A DNA stretch of 60,460 bases, from NCBI GenBank assembly GCA_964568735.1, contig CAZMRF010000026.1:1-60460 (forward strand). The letters are read 5' to 3'. The DNA is from CAZMRF01 sp964568735 (GTDB lineage: Bacteria; Acidobacteriota; Polarisedimenticolia; JACPZX01). A program made the position numbers and the translations under genes. Position 1 is the first letter of the stretch. Each line of letters begins with the position of its first letter. Positions 55,067 to 60,460 of the stretch are shown piece after piece. The notes beneath the pieces were generated by a model. That model saw only the letters and a list, made by a program, of their open reading frames with translations. It had not been told where the DNA came from and did not search any database.

Positions 55067-55183
55067 CCTGGGTTCCAGGTAGCCCTTCCAAAGTTCCTAG
55101 CGATCGCCCTGATCGACCGCTGGCGCCCCTGCGTATTCATCTAGAGGCATCCGCAGCGGCACCAAAAGTGCCAACACTACAAT

Positions 55184-55203
55184 CTAGTGATATACTATAC
55201 TAG
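55184..55203 (-). promoter_or_regulatory. Candidate GntR operator
   Basis: CTAGT and ACTAG arms flank a ten-base AT-rich core. The palindrome overlaps the -10 and the expected start of transcription of the GntR operon. AT-rich palindromes of this kind are typical of YtrA targets. Confidence 0.45.
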
Positions 55204-55222
55204 CACACCAGTTCACATGCAA
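55194..55222 (-). promoter_or_regulatory. Sigma70 promoter of the GntR-ABC-ketosynthase cassette
   Basis: On the minus strand TTGCAT (55222-55217), an exact 17-base spacer and TATAGT (55199-55194). Transcription would begin near 55187, about 120 bases before the GntR start. Confidence 0.65.
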
Positions 55223-55284
55223 GTTTTTTCTTCACCCTCCCTGGTCGTGCCGCTATCTGTCTTAGAATAAAGAGGTTCTCCCGC

Positions 55285-55655
55285 ATGCTGGCCAATCAGA
55301 TCTGCCGAGAGGGGTACCGGACCCTGTGACGATTGGGCCAAGCGCCTGTTCGACGACCTCCCGCTGGCAGGAGCCGATGGCAGCCGCGCCCGGTTGCTGG
55401 GCCGTGTCCCCCGTGCAAGTGCCCGTGATCGGCGAATGGGGGTGCCTGCCGTCACCGAGGCGGAGCGAAGGGATCTGCTCGAGGACATGGAAAACGGCTA
55501 CGCCACGCGCTCCCCTATCATGACGTCGCAACTTCCGCCCGCGAAGCAAAACGATCTGCTCGTCGAGCGCACCCTGGCCGATGCGATGTGCGACCGATCG
55601 CTGCACAACGCCCACCTTGTCGCGCTGAAGGCACCCTCGTGCAGAAAGGAGTTGA
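55285..55655 (+). pseudogene. Remnant of IS21-family istB (transposition helper ATPase)
   Basis: Pieces of IstB appear in three frames: ANQICREGYRTL, then LAGADGSRARLLGRV, then TEAERRDLLEDMENGYATRS, MTSQLP and TLADAMCDRSLHNAHLVALK. The order and spacing match IstB (DLLEILEDRYGRRS, TSQLP, TLADAILDRLVHNAH in intact copies). A stop near 55326 and a shift near 55430 break the frame. The N-terminal part with Walker A is missing, and no istA or clear IS ends are seen. Confidence 0.75.
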
Positions 55656-55996
55656 TCAGCTTGGCGTCAGATTTCTCTGCGGAGGTGCTGCATGTCGTCC
55701 GGGTTCTCGAACGTCGAACATGGCGCATCCTCCGCGTCGGCTCGCGCGTGTCGAGCGGAGCAGATGTCCGGATCTCCGAAGACTCTGCCAGGATTGGACG
55801 ATGGCGGAGTCTCGACCCTGAATCGCAAATCCGCCCGGCCGACGCAGGGGTGGGGAGAGGCAGATCTTAAACCCAGGATCAGGACTCAAGGCATACGCCG
55901 GGGCAGCCTCGCATGGGCGGACGCATCTGGTAGAAGGACGGGCACTCCAGGCCACTCGGAAGCTCCCAGGTTCAAACGCGGGGAGGGCTCGTCGCA
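55656..55996 (+). other. No recognisable gene; scar region
   Basis: Between the istB remnant and the kinase stub. Open frames here are not protein-like, and no structured RNA was recognised. Confidence 0.5.
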
Positions 55997-56095
55997 GTGA
56001 TCGGGAAGAAGCTCGCCGATCGATACGAGAGCATCGATGAGCTGGGACGCGGCGGAATGGGAGTGGTCTATCGCGCCCGCGATCCGCCGTCCGCC
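55997..56095 (+). pseudogene. 5' stub of a Ser/Thr protein kinase gene
   Basis: GTG start, then IGKKLADRYESIDELGRGG and MGVVYRARD: the start of a PknB-type kinase with its glycine-rich loop. Similarity stops after about 30 residues, just before the tRNA-like remnant; the Lys, HRD and DFG regions are absent. Confidence 0.7.
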
Positions 56096-56181
56096 CGGCC
56101 TCGCGGCCTCGCGGCCTCAAGGCCTGAACCACGGGAAGCCACGACCCTCGCCCCGCAGGAGGAGATTTATCCTCCCGGCGT

Positions 56182-56254
56182 GACGGGGTGGTGGAACTGG
56201 CAGACGGAGCGGGATGGAACGTCCAACCGGGTGCCCCCGGCGTCTCCAGCACCA
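56182..56254 (+). pseudogene. tRNA-Leu-like remnant
   Basis: The stretch GGGGTGGTGGAACTGGCAGA is nearly identical to the 5' part and D arm of the two tRNA-Leu genes in this window, and GCACCA ends the element. The anticodon and T arms do not fold and the variable arm is missing, so it should not be a working tRNA. Confidence 0.55.
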
Positions 56255-56323
56255 GGGGGACTCAGGCTCCCCGGTTCCGCCGCGGGCTTCCTCGAGGAGA
56301 CGCTCACTCCGTGCCCGTTCTGA

Positions 56324-56533
56324 GTGTCTACAAGCGCAGCGCTGCATGAGCGTCCTGTCACAGCGCTCCAGGCGGCCAAGGAGGCGGATGTGGTCTCGAA
56401 GAAGCCGGTCGGTGCCAGAGCCTCAACCAGAATCCCGACCCGTCCGATGGGAGCTGAGGCCGTCGATGAGTTCCTCCGTCGCAGCGCGGCCGAGCTTCAA
56501 GAGATCGTGCGTCAATGGATCCGACAGATGTGA
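56324..56533 (+). CDS. Possible small ORF or gene remnant
   Basis: 69 codons with a helical C-terminal part (VDEFLRRSAAELQEIVRQWIRQM). It overlaps the start of the AraC gene by 19 bases and has no good ribosome site. It may be the tail of a lost gene. Low confidence. Confidence 0.2.
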   Translation: MSTSAALHERPVTALQAAKEADVVSKKPVGARASTRIPTRPMGAEAVDEFLRRSAAELQEIVRQWIRQM

Positions 56534-57504
56534 TGGGACGCGGACCGCATCCGGCGCGCGAGCCGCTGCGGCCCCCGCCCCGTCAGCCACGGATCAGGAG
56601 GCGCACGAACAACGTCGAGTTCGAGAGCGCAGCGCTCCGGATCCGGACCGTGCTGTGCCGCGCGGGCGCGAACGACTGCGCGGACGTCGAGTATTCGAGC
56701 ACGCACACTCTTGTTCTGCCGCAGTCGGGGATCTTCATCAAGCACGAGGCCCCGCATCCGGCCGTCGCCGCCGACTCCACTCACGGAATCTTCTTCACCG
56801 CGAATCGACCCTACCAGGTAAGTCATCCGACCTCCGGCGGAGACGACTGCCTCGTGGTCGAGTACTCTCGGGATGCCCTTTTCGATCTGATGCAGATGCT
56901 GGATCCGCCGGCCTCGGAAACCCCTGAGGCGCCGTTCCGCGTGCCCGCAGTGCGGCTCGACCCAGGCTCCATTCTACGGCGGCGCGTCTTGTGGCACCGG
57001 CTCACGCGCCGGCTCGCAACCTCCCTCGAGGTCGAAGAGACCGCCTTCGCGCTCTTCGCGGCAGCGCTCGCCGCCGGCCGGGGTCGCGCATCGGCACGGG
57101 GCCGCCCCCGCCGCGAGGCGGCCCATCACGCCGAGATCGTCCGCGCCACTCAGATCACGATCGCCGAGCGGCCCGAAGAGCGCTGGTCGCTCGAGACGCT
57201 CGCGCGACGCGTTCACTCCTCTCCGTTCCATCTCGCGCGCCTGTTCCGAGGGCACGTCGGACTGCCGATCCATCAGTACCAGCTCCTCACCCGTCTCACG
57301 CGGGCGCTCGACAGCGTGCTCGACTCCAGGCGAACGCTCAGCGCCATCGGCGTCGAAGCCGGATTCGCTCACCACAGCCACTTCTCCGGCGCCTTCCGCC
57401 GCGTATTCCATGTGACCCCGTCGGCTCTCCGCCGCCGGGGCACGGTCTCCCGCGCCTCGGATCTGCGCAAGATTTTGACAGCCTCCAGACCGCCGGAGGA
57501 GTAG
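56515..57504 (+). CDS. AraC-family transcriptional regulator
   Basis: 329 residues: cupin-like sensor half (about 30-165, with GIFIKHEAPHP and FFTANRPYQVSHP) and a double-HTH domain (about 205-310; WSLETLARRVHSSPFHLARLF and TLSAIGVEAGFAHHSHFSGAFRRVF with TPSALRR). The start is uncertain; ATGs at 56515 and 56530 both lack a clear ribosome site. Directly upstream of the triple-repeat secreted protein, which it may control. Confidence 0.88.
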   Translation: MDPTDVMGRGPHPAREPLRPPPRQPRIRRRTNNVEFESAALRIRTVLCRAGANDCADVEYSSTHTLVLPQSGIFIKHEAPHPAVAADSTHGIFFTANRPYQVSHPTSGGDDCLVVEYSRDALFDLMQMLDPPASETPEAPFRVPAVRLDPGSILRRRVLWHRLTRRLATSLEVEETAFALFAAALAAGRGRASARGRPRREAAHHAEIVRATQITIAERPEERWSLETLARRVHSSPFHLARLFRGHVGLPIHQYQLLTRLTRALDSVLDSRRTLSAIGVEAGFAHHSHFSGAFRRVFHVTPSALRRRGTVSRASDLRKILTASRPPEE

Positions 57505-57555
57505 GTTCGCAGACGCCGGCGAGATCCTCTCGCCACATCTCCATGGAGGGGTCGG

Positions 57556-59220
57556 ATGAGGTTTCTCTCGGTGATCTGCGCCTGCTCCTTGCTCGCGGGA
57601 CTTGCCCGGGCCGGCTCGGCCGAGCCTGCGTCGGCGATCCTCGATGTGCTCCCGTCTCCCGGGCTGGCCGGAGGCCTCATGGCTCCCGACACGTACGATG
57701 CACTTCTGGGCGACTGGGACGTCGTCGTGACCGACTACGACCCCGACGGAACGAGCCACCGCGGCACCGGCGAGTGGCACTTCGGCCGGGTGCTTCAGGG
57801 CCGGGCGATTCAGGACGTCTTTATCTCGCCGAGGCGCGGCGAGCGCCCCCCTTCTGGCGAGGCGCCGGGGCCCCGCAACCGTTATGGCTCCACGATCCGG
57901 TTCTTCGATCCGACGATCGATGCGTGGCGCGTGACGTGGGTCAACCCCGCCCAGAACTACGTCGCGACGCTCGTCGGCCGATCCAGCGGCCGCGAGATCG
58001 TCCAGGAGGGCGAAGGCAACGGCGGCCAGCCCCTGCGCTGGGTCTTCTCGAAGATCACGCCGACCGGCTTCCAGTGGCGAGGCGACGTCTCCGCCGACGG
58101 TGGGCGCACCTGGCGAAGGGCGCAGGAAATGACGGCGCGCCGCGCCACGGAGCGCGAGACGGGATCGACGGGTGCCACGGAGCGGATGATGGGGGCGCTC
58201 GTCGCCTCCGGGCCTGTCCACGGCCCATCGCAGATCGAGGACCTCTTCGGGCCGCTCGTTGGGAGCTGGGAGATGACCATCTCCGGCAGGAATCCCGACG
58301 GCACCTCGTCGGCCGGCACCGGCGAGGTTCACTTCGGGTGGATTCTCGAGGGGCGCGCGATCCAGGATGTCTGGATCTTTCCCTCCCGTGGATCCGGGCT
58401 TGCCCCCGCCCCCGGCGACGAGTACGGATCGACTCTCCGCTTCTACGACCAGGCGTCCCGGGTCTGGCGCATCGTCTGGATCAGCCCGCTGAACCATGTT
58501 GTTCGCGTCTTCCAGGCGAGGGCCGACGGCGACGAGATCATCGTCGAGGGGACCAACGCGCGGGGACAGGCCCAGCGCTGGATCTTTTCGGAGATGACGC
58601 CGACGTCCTTCCGCTGGCGCAACATCGTGGAGACGGATGACGGAGGCACCTGGGAGCTCATCGAGAGAGTCGAAGCTCACCGTACGTCCGGCGCGGCGGC
58701 GCCGCATCCGTGGCGCGACATGATCACGGCGCTTGCGGCGCTCGGTCCCCACCCTTCCCTCGGCGACGAAGCGCGGGTCTTCGACCGCCTCGTCGGCACC
58801 TGGGACTGCGAGTACTCCTTCCACGCGGAAGACGGAAGCGTCACCCATTCATCAGGGGAGCTCCGCTTCGGCTGGATCATCGACGGCCGCGCGCTCCAGG
58901 ACATCTGGATCAGCTATCCGAAGCGGCCGAACGACGAGCGGAGCATCGGCACGTCGGTGCGCTTCTTCGACACAAAGGCCCGGGTGTGGCGGGTGGTCTT
59001 TGTGGCGCCCGCCTTCGGCCTCATGACCACAATGGAAGGCGGGGCCGAGGGGGATCGCATCGTTCTGCGGGGCAAGGACAGCGACGGGTCATCGTTGCGC
59101 TGGTCGTTCGACGACATCCGTGCCGGCTCCTTCACGTGGCGCGGCGAGATCTCACGCGACAGAGGGAAGACCTGGAGGCTCGAAGAAGAGCATCACATGA
59201 AGCGCCGTACAGGCGCTTGA
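57556..59220 (+). CDS. Secreted protein with three tandem lipocalin/DUF1579-like domains
   Basis: 554 residues, signal peptide (about 1-22, ending ARAGSA). Three copies of a domain of about 140 residues at 51-190, 235-372 and 412-548. Each begins L-x-G-x-W (Trp54, 238, 416), carries G-R-A-[IL]-Q-D (83-88, 267-272, 444-449), then RFF/RFYD, and ends with RWVFSKITPT / RWIFSEMTPT / RWSFDDIRAG followed by F-x-W-R. The fold is probably an up-and-down beta barrel that binds a small ligand; the family call is tentative. GAGGGG precedes the ATG. Confidence 0.8.
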   Translation: MRFLSVICACSLLAGLARAGSAEPASAILDVLPSPGLAGGLMAPDTYDALLGDWDVVVTDYDPDGTSHRGTGEWHFGRVLQGRAIQDVFISPRRGERPPSGEAPGPRNRYGSTIRFFDPTIDAWRVTWVNPAQNYVATLVGRSSGREIVQEGEGNGGQPLRWVFSKITPTGFQWRGDVSADGGRTWRRAQEMTARRATERETGSTGATERMMGALVASGPVHGPSQIEDLFGPLVGSWEMTISGRNPDGTSSAGTGEVHFGWILEGRAIQDVWIFPSRGSGLAPAPGDEYGSTLRFYDQASRVWRIVWISPLNHVVRVFQARADGDEIIVEGTNARGQAQRWIFSEMTPTSFRWRNIVETDDGGTWELIERVEAHRTSGAAAPHPWRDMITALAALGPHPSLGDEARVFDRLVGTWDCEYSFHAEDGSVTHSSGELRFGWIIDGRALQDIWISYPKRPNDERSIGTSVRFFDTKARVWRVVFVAPAFGLMTTMEGGAEGDRIVLRGKDSDGSSLRWSFDDIRAGSFTWRGEISRDRGKTWRLEEEHHMKRRTGA

Positions 59221-59325
59221 ACGCCCGGGAAGGCGCATCACTGACCGGGAAACTGCGGCTCGCATCGTGAACTTGCGCAAGATCGCCGTTCTGGTGTGGA
59301 GCCGGGCCGAGGCGGCGCACTAGCC

Positions 59326-59934
59326 GTGGCCACGGACCGCCGGCGGACCGTTTCCGAGTTTTCGGCGTTCTACGACTTTGCGGGCCGGACCGTCCTCGCT
59401 GTCGGAGCCGGCGGCGGCCAGATTGTGGAGTACGCGCGACCGGCCCGCCATGTCATCGCCGTCGATCGGGACGGGAAGGCCTTGGAGCAGCTTTCCGCGC
59501 GGCTGGCCGAATCCGGTCTCGCCGGAAAGTTCACTCTCGTGGCCAGCGACGTCTTCGATGTATGCTCGCGCGCGGACGTCGTCCTCTTCGAGTTCAGCCT
59601 TCACGAGATCGCCGAACCCGGGCGCGCCCTCTCTCACGCGCGGACGCTGGCGCCGGAGGTCGTGATCATCGACCACGCTCCGGGATCGTTGTGGGAGTGG
59701 TATGCCGCGGAGGACGCGGAGGTGGAAGCCGCGTGGAAGGCCGTCGAGCGTGAGGTCATCCGACGACAGCGCTCTGTCAAAGCCTGGCAGAGATTCTCGG
59801 ACTACGCGGAGCTCGAATCGAAGCTCGCCGGTCAGGGGCCGGCGAGCCGCGAGCGCATCGCCTCCTTTCGCGGCCAGAGCGGGATCTCGATCCCCATGCC
59901 CTACCGGCTGGCGCTGCTCGGAGCGCCCGACTGA
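59326..59934 (+). CDS. SAM-dependent methyltransferase, copy B (next to tRNA-Leu)
   Basis: 202 residues, paralogue of the methyltransferase at 43373. SAM motif LAVGAGGGQIVEY, then VIAVDRD; shared blocks AFYDFAG, DHAPGSLWEWYAAE, ESxLA-like helix and PMPYRLALL. The GTG at 59326 (VATDRRR) is chosen because it aligns with the MATE start of copy A; a GTG at 59296 is also possible. Followed after 151 bases by tRNA-Leu(UAA). Confidence 0.85.
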   Translation: MATDRRRTVSEFSAFYDFAGRTVLAVGAGGGQIVEYARPARHVIAVDRDGKALEQLSARLAESGLAGKFTLVASDVFDVCSRADVVLFEFSLHEIAEPGRALSHARTLAPEVVIIDHAPGSLWEWYAAEDAEVEAAWKAVEREVIRRQRSVKAWQRFSDYAELESKLAGQGPASRERIASFRGQSGISIPMPYRLALLGAPD

Positions 59935-60037
59935 CGAAAGGCGCGCACTTGTTTCTTCGCCGTCTCCCCTTCCGCAAGGTGGCCATCTTGAATGAGGCGA
60001 ATGGAGAAGTGAGCGTCCAGCAGCAAAATGGAGGTGG

Positions 60038-60043
60038 TAGACT
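60038..60043 (+). promoter_or_regulatory. -10 element of tRNA-Leu copy B
   Basis: TAGACT, 43 bases before the tRNA and followed by TTCGCGTTTC, matching the box before copy A. Confidence 0.5.
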
Positions 60044-60085
60044 TTCGCGTTTCCTGTCGAGGCGCGGTGCCCTATGCCGGCCCGT

Positions 60086-60173
60086 GCCGGGGTGGCGGAA
60101 CTGGCAGACGCAGGGGACTTAAAATCCCCTGGGGCTCTTCCCCATGAGAGTTCGAGCCTCTCCCCCGGCACCA
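60086..60173 (+). tRNA. tRNA-Leu (anticodon TAA), copy B
   Basis: Class II tRNA, 88 bases. Acceptor GCCGGGG/CCCCGGC, anticodon loop CTTAAAA, variable arm GGGG/CCCC, T arm GAGAG-TTCGAGC-CTCTC, encoded CCA. The first 44 or so bases equal copy A; variable and T arms differ. Confidence 0.96.
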
Positions 60174-60182
60174 AGATCATTC

Positions 60183-60460
60183 TTAGACTGTGGGAAACGC
60201 CATCCGCGTTAAGCGCTGTTGAAGAGACTCCACGAAGTTCCGCAACCCAGACACCGTGCAGCCTCCCGGAATATCGGCGTCGTCTCCAATTCGGATCTGC
60301 GAGAGGACCCATGCGAGTTGGGCGGGCGTCATCCCGGCATCCTTCCTTGACGCAAGAGCGAGGGCATCGGGCAGGTCGAATCCTGCGCGTTCGAGTGCCA
60401 TGACATCGACAAGGTCGCGAAGCTCAGCTCGTGACAGGAGCGTGCAGAGCTTGTTCGCCA
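60183..60460 (-). CDS. AbiEii/AbiGii-type nucleotidyltransferase toxin, C-terminal part
   Basis: Partial: the gene runs off the window and only the last 92 residues are seen. NKLCTLLSRAELRDLVDV, then SRKDAGMTPAQLAWVLSQI, are typical of the C-terminal half of AbiEii-like nucleotidyltransferases, toxins that add nucleotides to tRNA or other targets and act in phage defence or type IV toxin-antitoxin pairs. The stop lies 10 bases after tRNA-Leu copy B on the opposite strand. The antitoxin, if any, would be outside. Confidence 0.75.
   Translation of the reverse strand, partial: ANKLCTLLSRAELRDLVDVMALERAGFDLPDALALASRKDAGMTPAQLAWVLSQIRIGDDADIPGGCTVSGLRNFVESLQQRLTRMAFPTV

Noticed and set aside
55929..55985. 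T-arm-like CCAGGTTCAAACGCGG string suggesting a tRNA
   Set aside because: No acceptor, D or anticodon arm can be paired around it.

Overview
The window is high-GC bacterial chromosome. One run of ten Ns inside a coding sequence suggests a draft or metagenome scaffold. Gene content (ASPIC/UnbV-type VCBS-repeat protein, DUF2934 protein, several PAS hybrid kinases, YdeP-like molybdoenzyme, alginate-export-like barrel, LolCDE/MacB-type and MCE transport) fits an uncultured soil or sediment lineage such as Acidobacteriota or a neighbouring phylum. No 16S gene or ribosomal protein is present, so this placement is inference. Several genes have sigma70-like promoters, and at least two appear to be transcribed as leaderless messages.

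Layout. 0-0.2 kb: end of tRNA-Gly(GCC), then tRNA-Cys(GCA). 0.4-6.4 kb: a lipoprotein, a Cys/Met-metabolism PLP enzyme, an MCE (Mla-like) lipid-transport operon whose ATPase subunit has lost its catalytic residues, and a PLP decarboxylase. 7-12 kb: outer-membrane barrel, ABC exporter with two FtsX/MacB-type permeases, cold-shock protein. 12-15.9 kb: GT4 glycosyltransferase, FdhF/YdeP-type molybdoenzyme, small membrane protein. 15.9-27.3 kb: two related hybrid histidine kinases, an NCS2-like permease, an ASPIC/UnbV secreted protein, and a PAS kinase overlapping a receiver protein with an RsbW-like ATPase output. 27.5-32.2 kb: a GT-C-like membrane protein and an SGNH-hydrolase/TPR fusion. 32.4-39.4 kb: DUF2934 protein, then a TetR-TolC-MFP-RND efflux operon with a promoter and a palindromic operator. 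39.5-43.1 kb: a heterodimeric ABC exporter.

43.3-60.2 kb is the accessory part. It begins and ends with the same two-gene unit: a small SAM-dependent methyltransferase followed by tRNA-Leu(UAA). Between the two copies lie truA, an M23 peptidase, a zinc-less quinone-reductase-type dehydrogenase, and a tight minus-strand cassette. That cassette runs GntR regulator, ABC ATPase, ABC-2 permease, two DUF4386 membrane proteins, a ketosynthase-III/heme-oxygenase-like diiron enzyme fusion, an HExxH protein and a small membrane protein. A scar zone follows: IS21 istB remnant, Ser/Thr kinase stub and a tRNA-Leu-like remnant. Then come an AraC regulator and a secreted protein with three copies of one beta-rich domain. 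Beyond the second tRNA-Leu the window ends inside an AbiEii-type nucleotidyltransferase toxin gene.

Most likely novelty: the fused ketosynthase-diiron protein and its cassette look like an undescribed small-molecule (possibly lipid-derived) biosynthesis and export locus. The duplicated methyltransferase/tRNA-Leu unit and the catalytically dead MCE ATPase are also worth following up.
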